Source: Planctomycetales bacterium
GTDB lineage: Bacteria > Planctomycetota > UBA11346
Assembly (NCBI GenBank): GCA_025362255.1
Contig: JANYGY010000078.1
Coordinates: 1 to 23,353, forward strand
DNA length: 23,353 nt
Direction of reading: 5' to 3'
Shown here: in pieces, positions 14,236 through 22,096 of the stretch
Layout: each line of letters starts with the position of its first letter
Numbering within the stretch: position 1 is the stretch's first letter
Program-made: the position numbers and the translations under genes
The notes under the pieces: model-generated
Databases searched by the model: none
What the model saw: the letters and a program-made list of their open reading frames with translations, nothing else
What the model was told of the DNA's origin: nothing

Positions 14236-15231
14236 TCAGGTCCCCGCCGGCGGCACCAATTGCAAAAGCCGGTTGGCCAATTCGGTGATTCCCTGACCGC
14301 TGACGCCACTGATGCACAGCACTTCGCCCTTGAGCGATTTCGCCAACTTGGCCGCGATGTCGGGGAGGTCAGGGCGGCTGTCGATCTTGTTGAGCACCAC
14401 CAGCTGGAATTTTTTGGCGAGATCCGGGGAAAACCGCTTGAGCTCGCGGTTGAGCACCTGGATGCGCTTCTTCAATTCAACCGCCGTCCCATCGCTGCCA
14501 TCAACGAGATGGAGGAGCACCGGGCAGCGTTCGACATGACGCAAGAACTGATGGCCAAGGCCACGACCTTCGGCGGCGCCTTCGATCAGCCCGGGAATGT
14601 CAGCGAGCACCAGCGTGCGATCATCGCGTTCGATGACGCCTAGCTGGGGTTCAAGCGTAGTGAACTGATACGCCGCGATCTTGGGCTTGGCGCGCGACAA
14701 GCGTGACAGCAGGGTGCTCTTGCCGGCGTTCGGAAAGCCAATGATGCCGACATCGGCGATCAGCTTGAGCTCCAGCGCGAGCAGCAGCTCGGTCCCCCGG
14801 CCCCCGGGCGTCGAATGCATCGGCGTCTGGTTGGTCGACGACTTGAAACGGCTGTTGCCTTTGCCGCCGCGACCGCCGACCGCCACCGTGACGCGTTGTT
14901 CATGGACCGTCAGATCGGCGAGGATTTCACCCGTCTCTTTGAGCCGGACCACGGTTCCGCACGGCACCTGGACGACCAGATCTTCGCCAGATTTACCGCT
15001 GCAATTGCCGCCGATACCGGGCGAGCCGTGATCGGCCTTCCAATGATGGCGGCGATAAAAGCGCAACAGGGTGTTGAGGTGCTGGCTGGCTTCGAGGGTG
15101 ACGTCTCCGCCCATGCCCCCATCACCACCATCGGGGCCGCCCTCAGGCAGATATTTTTCCCGCCAGAATGACACGGCACCATTGCCACCATCACCAGAGC
15201 GGACCACGATCTCGGCTTCATCCTTGAGCAT
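14236..15231 (-). CDS. obg: GTPase Obg/CgtA
   Basis: Obg is an essential ribosome-associated GTPase involved in 50S assembly and stress signalling. The 331-residue product has the glycine-rich Obg fold (1-159) with GDGGNGAVSFWREKYLPEGG and GGPDGGDGGMGGDV. The G domain follows with GFPNAGKST (165-173), switch TT (191-192), DIPG (211-214), NKID (281-284) and SGVSG. It lacks the C-terminal OCT domain found in Bacillus Obg, a common condition. Upstream is the STAS/RsbW/RsbU group with 60 bp between. In Bacillus subtilis, Obg is needed for stress activation of sigma B through Rsb proteins, so this neighbourhood is noteworthy. No clear ribosome site precedes the ATG at 15231. Confidence 0.96.
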   Translation of the reverse strand: MLKDEAEIVVRSGDGGNGAVSFWREKYLPEGGPDGGDGGMGGDVTLEASQHLNTLLRFYRRHHWKADHGSPGIGGNCSGKSGEDLVVQVPCGTVVRLKETGEILADLTVHEQRVTVAVGGRGGKGNSRFKSSTNQTPMHSTPGGRGTELLLALELKLIADVGIIGFPNAGKSTLLSRLSRAKPKIAAYQFTTLEPQLGVIERDDRTLVLADIPGLIEGAAEGRGLGHQFLRHVERCPVLLHLVDGSDGTAVELKKRIQVLNRELKRFSPDLAKKFQLVVLNKIDSRPDLPDIAAKLAKSLKGEVLCISGVSGQGITELANRLLQLVPPAGT

Positions 15232-15291
15232 GCGCGGGATGACACTCGGTTGGCTTGCAGGTACAAGCGGTGAGCGATCCTCGAGCGGGCG

Positions 15292-15657
15292 TCACAAGGG
15301 CTTGCGTTTGTAGAACAGGATCGCCTTTTCGACGACCGGCTCGAACGCGATGATCTTGTCGATGCGCGTGACCTGAAACAACGGCATCAGCGAGGGTTTT
15401 ACCCCCGCCACGATCATCCGGCCCTTGGCGGCGCTGATCGACTTGAAAACTGCGACCAATTTGCCGATGAAGGCCGAAGACAGATAGGCGACATCGCTCA
15501 GATCCACGATCAGCGACAAGCGCGGATAACGATCGACCAGCTTCAGCAGGTCCTCGCCCAAGGCTGCGATCACCGGGGCGTCGAGGAGCCGCTCCTTGGT
15601 GATCTTGGCCAGAACCAGGCCTTCATAGGCTTGCACGTCGAGATGTTCAGAGGGCAT
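15292..15657 (-). CDS. rsbV: STAS-domain anti-sigma-factor antagonist (RsbV-like)
   Basis: The 121-residue product is a single STAS domain, the switch protein that, when dephosphorylated, binds and inhibits an RsbW-type kinase. The segment SLIVDLSDVAYLSSAFIGKL (48-67) is the family's core, with S60 and S61 at the site normally phosphorylated in the DSSGL motif. The following helix, LVAVFKSISAAKGR, fits too. The ATG at 15657 sits 11 bp inside the end of the RsbW-like gene. An earlier in-frame ATG at 15744 would add 29 residues lying wholly within rsbW and is unlikely. Function here follows from the family and from the two upstream partners. Confidence 0.85.
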   Translation of the reverse strand: MPSEHLDVQAYEGLVLAKITKERLLDAPVIAALGEDLLKLVDRYPRLSLIVDLSDVAYLSSAFIGKLVAVFKSISAAKGRMIVAGVKPSLMPLFQVTRIDKIIAFEPVVEKAILFYKRKPL

Positions 15658-16135
15658 GAGGTGAGTCCGTTTTTTTGGGTTCGAGAGGAATTCGGCGGCC
15701 CATGACGATCGTGGCGCCGCCGCGATAATAGCGCAATTCATCAAGCCATTCGCACATCAGCCGGATGCCGCGGCCGTGTTCGAGCAGCAAGCTGTCGGAA
15801 TCATCCTGATCCGGCACATCACGCGCCGTGAATCCTTCGCCCTGGTCATCGATGCGGACTTGCCAGCGGACGTGATCGTGTCCGATGGCGATCGACACCG
15901 GGATCGTGTCATCGGCTTCGTTGCCATGCATGATAGCGTTGACCAGTGCCTCATCGAGGCACAGCGCCAGCCAATGCTCATCATCAGGTTCCAGCAGATG
16001 ATGGCTGCGCATCACCGCGAGCATCTCATCGATGACCGGCTGCTTGCGTTGGATGCATGACGGAATCGTGCGCTGCCACAACACCCCCTGCAGCTCAGGA
16101 GCCTGATCGGCACCAACCACCAAGGCCAAGGTCAT
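15647..16135 (-). CDS. rsbW: RsbW-like anti-sigma/serine kinase
   Basis: The 162-residue product is a GHKL/HATPase protein of the RsbW/SpoIIAB class: N-box LDEALVNAIMHGN (60-72), G1 box DDQGEGF (96-102), G2 box GRGIRLM (121-127). Such kinases phosphorylate STAS antagonists and sequester a sigma factor or other target. The N-terminus, about 25 residues before the domain, is unfamiliar. The ATG overlaps the phosphatase stop (ATGA), and the end overlaps the STAS gene by 11 bp. No sigma factor gene lies in the cluster, so the output protein may be encoded elsewhere or be a non-sigma target. Confidence 0.87.
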   Translation of the reverse strand: MTLALVVGADQAPELQGVLWQRTIPSCIQRKQPVIDEMLAVMRSHHLLEPDDEHWLALCLDEALVNAIMHGNEADDTIPVSIAIGHDHVRWQVRIDDQGEGFTARDVPDQDDSDSLLLEHGRGIRLMCEWLDELRYYRGGATIVMGRRIPLEPKKTDSPHAL

Positions 16136-17394
16136 GCGTCGACTCGCAACCGCTCGACCACCACCAGGGTCATGTCGTCATGTTGCGGCTGGCCGCCCAA
16201 CCACGTGTCCACTGCGCTGACCACCGCATCGCGAACCGCGGCCGCACCGTGCCGCGCATGCTGGGCGACCACCGCCCGCATCCGCTCGATCCCGAATTGG
16301 ACAAAATCCGGAGACGCCTGGGCCTCGAAGATGCCATCGGTGAACAGCACCATCAGATCGCCCGGGTTGAGCGGCGGCATGGCGGTCATCTCATAGCTCA
16401 TGTCGGGCAACATGCCCAACAGCAGACCGCCGACTTCGAACTCGTCAAAACCCGTTTCGACCCGATGGAACAGCGGCGGCTCGTGACCCGCATTGACCAG
16501 GGCACACGCCCCGTCGGTGCCCAGGCGAGCATAGAGGAATGACATGAAGGTGTCGTCGGCCATATCCTGTTCGAGCAGACTGTTGAGCCGGGTGAGGATC
16601 GCTCCGGGATCGGCAGTGGGCGCGTGCAACGCCCGCAACGAGGCGCGCGCAGTGCTCATCAGCAAGGCCGAGCCGATCCCATGACCGCTGACGTCTCCAA
16701 TTACGACGTCACATCCATCGGCGCCGACCGGCAGGAAATCATAATAATCACCACCGGTCTGATCGCAGCTGCGCCCGAATCCGGCAAAGCGCCACCCTGG
16801 AATGGCCGGCGGTTCGTGCGGTTGCAAGCTAAGCTGGATGGTGCGGGCAAGTTCCAGATCGCGGGCGAATCGCTGACGTTCAAGCTCAGCCTCCATCAAG
16901 CGGGCAGACCCGATCGACACCGCCGCCTGCGCGCACAATGCTGCCAGCAGGTGTTCATCATGCAGACCAAATGCTTGGCCATCCAAGCGATTGAGCACCT
17001 GAATGACGCCGACGACCACATCCCGGTGATCGACTAGCGGCAGACATAGAATCGAACGCGTCTGATAACCCGAGCGACGATCATTGTCTGAATCGAAGCG
17101 CTCATCGTCATGGGCCTGGGCGATGTTGATCGCCTTGCCCGACGCCGCGACCGTACCCGCGATGCCCCGGCCGATCGGCATCCGGATCTCACCGGCACCT
17201 TGGGCGATGCGTGACACCAGCTCGCCACTCAGGGAATCGATCAGAAACAAGGTCGCGCGATCAGCCCGCACCAACGCGCACGCTTCGCGCAGGATCAAGT
17301 CCAGCAGCCGGTCAAGGTCGCGCTCGCTGCCAAGAGCCAGGCACACGCGCACGATCCGCTCAAGATCTTCAGGCATTCCGCCGGAAATCATCAT
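16132..17394 (-). CDS. rsbU: GAF-SpoIIE (PP2C) phosphatase, RsbU-like
   Basis: The 420-residue product joins an N-terminal GAF sensor (about 25-165) to a C-terminal SpoIIE/PP2C phosphatase (about 200-418). The phosphatase has metal-site motifs GGDYYDF (214-220, D216) and GDVSGHGIGSALLMS (233-247, D234), FTDGIFEA and the closing HDDMTLVVV. A helical linker (about 165-198) connects them. Enzymes of this type dephosphorylate STAS antagonists in response to a signal bound or sensed by GAF. The ligand is unknown. I chose ATG 17394; the frame is open to 17481, but that extension crosses the upstream terminator hairpin. ATG 17376 is another option. It is the first gene of the group, so its promoter should lie in the ~40 bp after the terminator. 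Confidence 0.9.
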   Translation of the reverse strand: MMISGGMPEDLERIVRVCLALGSERDLDRLLDLILREACALVRADRATLFLIDSLSGELVSRIAQGAGEIRMPIGRGIAGTVAASGKAINIAQAHDDERFDSDNDRRSGYQTRSILCLPLVDHRDVVVGVIQVLNRLDGQAFGLHDEHLLAALCAQAAVSIGSARLMEAELERQRFARDLELARTIQLSLQPHEPPAIPGWRFAGFGRSCDQTGGDYYDFLPVGADGCDVVIGDVSGHGIGSALLMSTARASLRALHAPTADPGAILTRLNSLLEQDMADDTFMSFLYARLGTDGACALVNAGHEPPLFHRVETGFDEFEVGGLLLGMLPDMSYEMTAMPPLNPGDLMVLFTDGIFEAQASPDFVQFGIERMRAVVAQHARHGAAAVRDAVVSAVDTWLGGQPQHDDMTLVVVERLRVDA

Positions 17395-17431
17395 GTCCCG
17401 AGTATGACATGAAAAGTCCGGCTGCGAAAGA

Positions 17432-17465
17432 CCGCAGGCCCAGGAGAAAACTCCTGGGCCTGCGG
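17432..17465. terminator. Strong intrinsic-type hairpin downstream of the LysM gene
   Basis: CCGCAGGCCCAGGAG (17432-17446) and CTCCTGGGCCTGCGG (17451-17465) form a perfect 15-bp stem around AAAA (plus strand). On the minus strand it begins 31 nt after the LysM stop and is followed by TCTTTC rather than a long U-tract. It is by far the strongest hairpin in the window and separates the LysM gene from the rsbU operon. Confidence 0.75.
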
Positions 17466-17496
17466 GTTGCGGCATCAACAACGGAGAAGAGGCGCC

Positions 17497-19194
17497 TTAG
17501 CGCAGTGCCTGCTCGGGGAACCCATTGGGATTCGTGAGCGACGAGTTCTGACCAGGAGCTGGCTGGCCTGGAACAGCCTGATTCGGAAACGCTTGACCCG
17601 AGAAAGCTTGGCCAGGGATCGGCTCCCCGGCGCTGCCTACGCCAACCGGCTGACCGATGGCCGGCCCGGTCTGGCTGAAGCCTGGACCCGTCTGGCCATT
17701 CGACGGGAACTGCTGACCAAACGGCTGGGCAGGCTGGCCGAAGTTGGAGCTACCATAAGGCGAAACAAAAGCGGGATCAGCGGGAAAACCCGAGGGTTGA
17801 TTCGCGGCCTGGGTGTTGAGTCCACCGGGAAGAGCGGCTGGACCGTTCGAGGCTCCACGGCCCGGCGTCCCGAAGGGATTGGTTCCGGGAGCAGCTGGCG
17901 TCACACCCGGAGCGGGCTTCAGCGGCGCAGCCGGCGCCTCATTTTTTTTTCCAGGAATTTTGATTTTTTGACCTACCCGCAAATTCCGTGAATCTAAACC
18001 AGGATTGGCTTCCTGAAGTTCTTTCCAGCGGTTCTTTGAGCCGAGTTCCTTTTCAGCGATGATGCTCAAGGTGTCGCCGGACTTGACCACGTAGTCAGCC
18101 GCAATCGGGGCTGCCAACTGAGGTCCTGCCGCCAACGGTGCAGGACCTGATTGAGTCGAACCAGCGATCTCGGGAATCACTAATTTCTGTCCGACCTTCA
18201 AGTCCTCGGCCGAGGTTCCCGGATTGGCTTCGAGGATTTTTTTCCAATGTTTGGTGGTGCCATAATATTGCTTGCTGATGTCGCTGAGGAATTCGCCCTT
18301 GGCCACCGTATGGGTCTTGTTGCCGCTGACCGCTCCCCCATTTGCGGGGGTCCCCGGCACATCGGTCGGCGTCTCCTTGACGGCTGCCGCTGGCAACTTG
18401 ATCACCTGACCAACGTGCAGATCGCTTGAGGAGATATTGTTGAGCTTCTCAATCTCTTTCCACCGCGACGCTGAACCCAGTTCTTTTTTGGCTACGACAT
18501 ACAATGTGTCGCCAGATTTGACCGTATACGTGCGTTCACCGGCAGCAGTCACAACGGTTGGATCAGCGGATTTGGCCGCCATTCCAGGGATGATCAGCTT
18601 TTGACCAACTTGCAGATTCCGAGGGTCGACCGTCGGATTGGCATCAGCGATCTTTTTCCACAACTTGGAGGATTTATAATATTTGAGAGCGATATCGCTG
18701 AGGATTTCGCCAGACACAACCACGTGCGTTTTATTTTCAGTCGCCAACGGGGCTTCAGGAACCGGGACGATTCCGGGTCCGTTTAATTTGGTCCCTAGAT
18801 TCGGGTTTTCGCCCGGAAAATTGCCTAAAGGCGGATTACCCGGATGCGGGCCGAAGCCCGGGGGTAAGCCACTGGTGTTATTGGCCGACGTCGTGGTGCC
18901 CGCAGCTGGCGGGAAGCTGCTGATTCCACCAGTTGGATTGAGATTGGGGCCGTTTTGTGGAAATTGATCCAGGCCGCTGGTGCCCAGACCACTGGTCCCC
19001 AAGCCACTGGTGCCCAGACCACTGGAACCCAGGCCAGTCGACGCGCCCAGGCTGGGATCGTTGAGCGGAGGGAACGTCTCGGGCTTGGGAAGTTCGCCTT
19101 CTGACGATTTGCTTTTGGGAGCGATGAAGGCGACCGCGATGAGGGCGAGGCACCCCAGGGCAATCGCACCAGCAAATATCACGTCCTTGGACAT
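17497..19194 (-). CDS. Membrane-anchored protein with four LysM domains
   Basis: The 565-residue product starts with an uncleaved membrane anchor or signal (DVIFAGAIALGCLALIAVAFI, about 4-24). A Gly/Ser/Pro-rich stalk (about 30-155) with a short repeat follows, then four LysM domains (157-203, 223-268, 295-341 and 368-414) and a Pro/Gly/Gln-rich tail (about 417-565). LysM domains bind peptidoglycan or related glycans, so the protein probably sits in the periplasm, tethered to the membrane and gripping the wall. The four domains alternate between two types (see repeat entry). The ATG at 19194 has AAGGAAG just upstream; an in-frame ATG at 19239 is less likely. No enzymatic domain is seen, unlike many LysM hydrolases. 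Base use is slightly more AT-rich than its neighbours. Confidence 0.85.
   Translation of the reverse strand: MSKDVIFAGAIALGCLALIAVAFIAPKSKSSEGELPKPETFPPLNDPSLGASTGLGSSGLGTSGLGTSGLGTSGLDQFPQNGPNLNPTGGISSFPPAAGTTTSANNTSGLPPGFGPHPGNPPLGNFPGENPNLGTKLNGPGIVPVPEAPLATENKTHVVVSGEILSDIALKYYKSSKLWKKIADANPTVDPRNLQVGQKLIIPGMAAKSADPTVVTAAGERTYTVKSGDTLYVVAKKELGSASRWKEIEKLNNISSSDLHVGQVIKLPAAAVKETPTDVPGTPANGGAVSGNKTHTVAKGEFLSDISKQYYGTTKHWKKILEANPGTSAEDLKVGQKLVIPEIAGSTQSGPAPLAAGPQLAAPIAADYVVKSGDTLSIIAEKELGSKNRWKELQEANPGLDSRNLRVGQKIKIPGKKNEAPAAPLKPAPGVTPAAPGTNPFGTPGRGASNGPAALPGGLNTQAANQPSGFPADPAFVSPYGSSNFGQPAQPFGQQFPSNGQTGPGFSQTGPAIGQPVGVGSAGEPIPGQAFSGQAFPNQAVPGQPAPGQNSSLTNPNGFPEQALR
17953..18726 (-). repeat. 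Alternating A-B-A-B LysM domain array
   Basis: LysM domains 1 and 3 share the type-A pattern H-V-x-x-G-E-x-L-S-D-I...YY...W-K-K-I (GEILSDIALKYY versus GEFLSDISKQYY). Domains 2 and 4 share the type-B pattern (YTVKSGDTL...KKELGSASRWKE versus YVVKSGDTL...EKELGSKNRWKE). Domains 1 to 3 and 2 to 4 lie about 138 and 145 residues apart. The pattern implies duplication of an ancestral two-LysM unit. Confidence 0.7.
18967..19025 (-). repeat. 15-bp tandem repeat encoding SGLGT
   Basis: Four near-identical 15-bp units (plus-strand form CCACTGGTGCCCAGA with minor variants) encode SGLGTSGLGTSGLGTSGL in the stalk of the LysM protein, residues about 58-75. The in-frame unit could change copy number by slippage. 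Confidence 0.7.
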
Positions 19195-19338
19195 GGGCTT
19201 CCTTATTGGCTCGCTTTGGCGTGATGGCCAGAGCTGCACAGGTCGTTTTCATAGGGGAGCGACCGGGAAACACAACCTCACGTGAATCCGACGCACAGCC
19301 GCTGGTGTACTTGGGCTTACAACCAGGATTGACTTTCC

Positions 19339-20070
19339 GTGCTCCGTCTTCTGCCGCTTCTCGAGGCCCCCGGGGCGACCCAGATGGCGACCGACGAAGC
19401 CTTGCTGGGGTGTGCGCTGGTACCGACCCTGCGATTGTACACCTGGAGTCCGGCAACGGTGTCGCTCGGCTATTTTCAGGATTACGCCTCGATCGCCCGT
19501 CAATTACCCGCAGGAATGCCGGTAGTGAGGCGGATCACCGGCGGCGGCGCGATCTGGCACGAACATGAGGTCACCTACGCCCTGATCGGGGTGCTCGGCG
19601 AGGCAGGCCTGCCCGCACGCACCAAAGATCTCTATCCCCTGGTGCACGGCGCGATCCGCGAGGCGCTCGCCCGGCGTGGCGCCCCATTGATCGCTCAGGC
19701 AGAAACTGTCGGGGATCGGCGCTACAGCGAAGAGCCCCGCTGCTTTGCCAGCCCGGCTGCCGATGACCTCGTCCACGCGGATGGCGGCAAGTCTCTCGGC
19801 AGCGCTGCCCGCGCGCGTGGGGGACGGGTGCTGCTGCATGGCAGCTTGAAATTAGCGTCGAATCCGTGGGACGACGCAGCGGTGGCAGCGTGCGGCCTAT
19901 CCGCAGGCGATGCTGCCGCAGCATTGATCGAAGGTTTGTGCAACGCCCTGGCTCAGCCCGTGAGCGAAGGAAACTTAACCACGACTGAACTCAGCGAACG
20001 CGATCGGCTATCATACGAGCGCTATGCAACCGACGATTGGGTCAAACTGCGCCAAGGTCCGCGCGCCTGA
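19339..20070 (+). CDS. Lipoate/octanoate transferase family protein (LplA/LipM-like)
   Basis: The 243-residue product belongs to the biotin/lipoyl protein ligase superfamily, which attaches lipoate or octanoate to lipoyl domains of 2-oxoacid dehydrogenases and GcvH. Visible motifs are TDEALL (18-23), LRLYTWSPATVSLGYFQ (31-47), VRRITGGGAIWHEHEVTY (63-80), the acyl-binding Lys in GGKSLGSAARA (149-159, K151) and RVLLHGSLKL (163-172). The absence of the C-terminal ligase domain and a CF motif at C135 resemble LipM-type octanoyltransferases more than LplA, but sequence alone does not decide this. A stop at 19330 makes GTG 19339 the only start that keeps the N-terminus; ATG 19384 would delete it. 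It diverges from the LysM gene across 144 bp. Confidence 0.82.
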   Translation: MLRLLPLLEAPGATQMATDEALLGCALVPTLRLYTWSPATVSLGYFQDYASIARQLPAGMPVVRRITGGGAIWHEHEVTYALIGVLGEAGLPARTKDLYPLVHGAIREALARRGAPLIAQAETVGDRRYSEEPRCFASPAADDLVHADGGKSLGSAARARGGRVLLHGSLKLASNPWDDAAVAACGLSAGDAAAALIEGLCNALAQPVSEGNLTTTELSERDRLSYERYATDDWVKLRQGPRA

Positions 20071-20079
20071 CGCGCGGAC
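20057..20079. terminator. GC-rich hairpin overlapping the transferase stop
   Basis: GTCCGCGCG (20057-20065) pairs with CGCGCGGAC (20071-20079) around CCTGA, which contains the stop codon. It lies between convergent genes. No T-run follows on either strand, so intrinsic termination is uncertain. Confidence 0.3.
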
Positions 20080-20100
20080 TCCATAAAATAAGGCAGCACG

Positions 20101-20616
20101 TTACGTGGGTACGTCCTCGTCGCCGTCATCGGCATAGACGTACACTCCGTCTTGTCCCGACGTTTCGCTGACGGTCATGCGCAGTCGGCGAACACTGACT
20201 CGGCCGAATCTCTCGACCAGCTCGGCGTGCAGACGACGACCGAGAAACGCCGCGAAATTTTCGGCCGAGGTGTTGTTGATCGGCAACACGATCACTTCCT
20301 CGGTCGGCGCGAGATATTGGCACTGACGGTAGAGGACTTCAGTGTGGCCGTCCTCGCGATGGCGAAAGGTCAGCTCACGATGTTCACCGGGGATGAGCCA
20401 ATGTTCATCCAGCCAATCGCAGAGTTTTTTAACGATCGGTTTCACCAATTTGAAATCGATCACCAGGCCGTGCTGCGACAGCGAGCCATCGATCTCGCAC
20501 GTCACCTGATAATTGTGACCATGCAGCCGTTCTTTCGAGCCATCGGGGAAAATCAGGAAATGAGCGCACGAGAACTTCAGGTATTCTTTCGTGATGAGGA
20601 TCGACCAGTTTTCCAT
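20101..20616 (-). CDS. 6-pyruvoyltetrahydropterin synthase family enzyme, PTPS-III-like
   Basis: The 171-residue product has the T-fold signature SCAHFLIFPDG (16-26) and KERLHGHNYQV (28-38). H19, H32 and H34 should bind zinc. QueD enzymes have a catalytic Cys in a CxxxHGH motif; here that position is Lys, and a Glu (E29) precedes the histidines as ExxHGH. As I recall the literature, this is the mark of PTPS-III, which converts dihydroneopterin triphosphate to hydroxymethyldihydropterin and replaces FolB in folate synthesis. The length exceeds that of small QueD proteins (about 120-140 residues), with an acidic C-terminal tail (DDGDEDVPT). It starts 7 bp after aroDE on the same strand, consistent with a shared folate role. 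A queuosine role is the alternative. Confidence 0.8.
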   Translation of the reverse strand: MENWSILITKEYLKFSCAHFLIFPDGSKERLHGHNYQVTCEIDGSLSQHGLVIDFKLVKPIVKKLCDWLDEHWLIPGEHRELTFRHREDGHTEVLYRQCQYLAPTEEVIVLPINNTSAENFAAFLGRRLHAELVERFGRVSVRRLRMTVSETSGQDGVYVYADDGDEDVPT

Positions 20617-20623
20617 GCTGAGA

Positions 20624-22096
20624 TTATGCGCCGGGATTCAGGCGAGCCAGCGCAGCAGCGCGCATCAACGCGGTGTCCGGCTCACGACCGGTGAACCGGC
20701 GATACTGCTCGGCAGCTTGCAGGATGAACATGTCCAAACCCGGCACGGTGATCGCGCCGGCCGCCTGCGCATCGTGCAGCAGGCGCGTGGTCAACGGCGT
20801 ATACACCGTGTCGAAGACCACGCTGCCCGCGCGATGGCGAGCTGCCGGCCAGGGGCTCTCTAATGGCCTTCCCATCCCTACTGCGGTGCCGTTGACCAGG
20901 ACGTGATAGGGCACTGAGTACGCCTCGGCTTCAGACACGGCCAGCCCGCCGACTTCGGCGGCCAGCTCAACCGCCCGCGCATGGGTGCGGTTGACGATGA
21001 CGAGCTTCGCGCCGCGACTGGCGAGGGCGTGCGCGATCGCACGACCCACCCCACCTGCGCCCAAGCACAGCACGGTTTTTCCGTGCAAGTTGCCGATGGC
21101 GCCTTCGACGCAGGCGATGATCGCCGCCGCGTCGGTGTTTCCGCCCTGCGATTTTTCATCGAGCTTGAAAATGGTGTTCATCGCACCGATGGACGTCACC
21201 AGAGGCTCGACCCCCTCTACCTGTTTCAGCAAGGCGTGCTTGTGCGGAATCGTGATCGACAGCCCGTGAATCCAGGCACCGCAGGCAGTCCAGAAAGCGA
21301 CGGGGTCTTCGACGCGAAACGGCACATACACAGCAGGCACACCATCCTGGGCCAAGGCCGCATTGTGGATGTGCGGACTCAGACTGTGCGCGATCGGGCT
21401 GCCGATGACCCCGAGGATTCGCCAATCCGGTCGTTGCGCATGGATGCGATACCGCCCGACGAGTTCCGTCACCGTCGGCTGGCCTGGCGCCGATCCCGCC
21501 TGTTCGTCTAGGCGCGCAAACGTCAGAAAGCTGCCCCACACCCCAGCCAGCAAGCGCGAGGGCAAACCATGCTCACCCATCGCCAACGCGATCAGATCGC
21601 CGCTGCGCGACACCAGCAGATCGCGCACCGGCGCTAGGTCGGACGCATCACGGGCGGTGACCGCGATTTTGGGCAAGCCCCCGGCCGCACGCATGCGCTC
21701 GACCAAGCGCACGAGGTCACCGCCCATGCCGGTAAAATCATGCGCACTGAGGATCAATCGCGCTCGCTGCGGGCGCCAAGTGCCGAGATCGGCGAGGCGC
21801 GCGAATTCGATGTCGATGTAGGCAGCCCCGGCCGCGTCAGCGGCTTGCAGTAGACGACACCGTTCGCTGGCAGATCCCGACCACGCGCCGGTTTCGTCAG
21901 CGTGGCGGATCGTCAGCAGCACGGGCAACGAGCTGCGTGAAATCGCGGCGATCACCTCGTCTGGCGAGGCGCCCAATTGTTGGCAAGTATCAAGCCGCCA
22001 CTCGACGAGGTCCGCCCCCGCAGCGGCAGCGCGCAGGGTATCGGCAAGCAGGGCGTCGGGCGAGCCTGCGGACAACGGAACCGCGACCAGCGTCAT
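20624..22096 (-). CDS. aroDE: Bifunctional 3-dehydroquinate dehydratase/shikimate dehydrogenase (AroDE)
   Basis: The 490-residue fusion performs two steps of the shikimate pathway. The N-terminal type I dehydroquinase (about 1-215) shows VEWRLD (31-36), LTIRHADETGAW (61-72), LSAHDF (116-121, catalytic H119) and the Schiff-base lysine in KIAVTARDASDL (143-154, K143). The C-terminal AroE (about 225-490) has GVIGSPIAHSLSPHIHNAAL (229-248), GLSITIPHKHALLK (278-291, catalytic K286), GAMNT (304-308), GNTDAAAI (319-326, D322), the NADP-binding GAGGVGRAI (346-354) and GLDMFILQAAEQY (453-465). All catalytic residues are present. AroD-AroE fusion is known in planctomycetes, chlamydiae and plants. Its ATG overlaps the nitroreductase stop by one base (TGATG). 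Confidence 0.95.
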   Translation of the reverse strand: MTLVAVPLSAGSPDALLADTLRAAAAGADLVEWRLDTCQQLGASPDEVIAAISRSSLPVLLTIRHADETGAWSGSASERCRLLQAADAAGAAYIDIEFARLADLGTWRPQRARLILSAHDFTGMGGDLVRLVERMRAAGGLPKIAVTARDASDLAPVRDLLVSRSGDLIALAMGEHGLPSRLLAGVWGSFLTFARLDEQAGSAPGQPTVTELVGRYRIHAQRPDWRILGVIGSPIAHSLSPHIHNAALAQDGVPAVYVPFRVEDPVAFWTACGAWIHGLSITIPHKHALLKQVEGVEPLVTSIGAMNTIFKLDEKSQGGNTDAAAIIACVEGAIGNLHGKTVLCLGAGGVGRAIAHALASRGAKLVIVNRTHARAVELAAEVGGLAVSEAEAYSVPYHVLVNGTAVGMGRPLESPWPAARHRAGSVVFDTVYTPLTTRLLHDAQAAGAITVPGLDMFILQAAEQYRRFTGREPDTALMRAAALARLNPGA

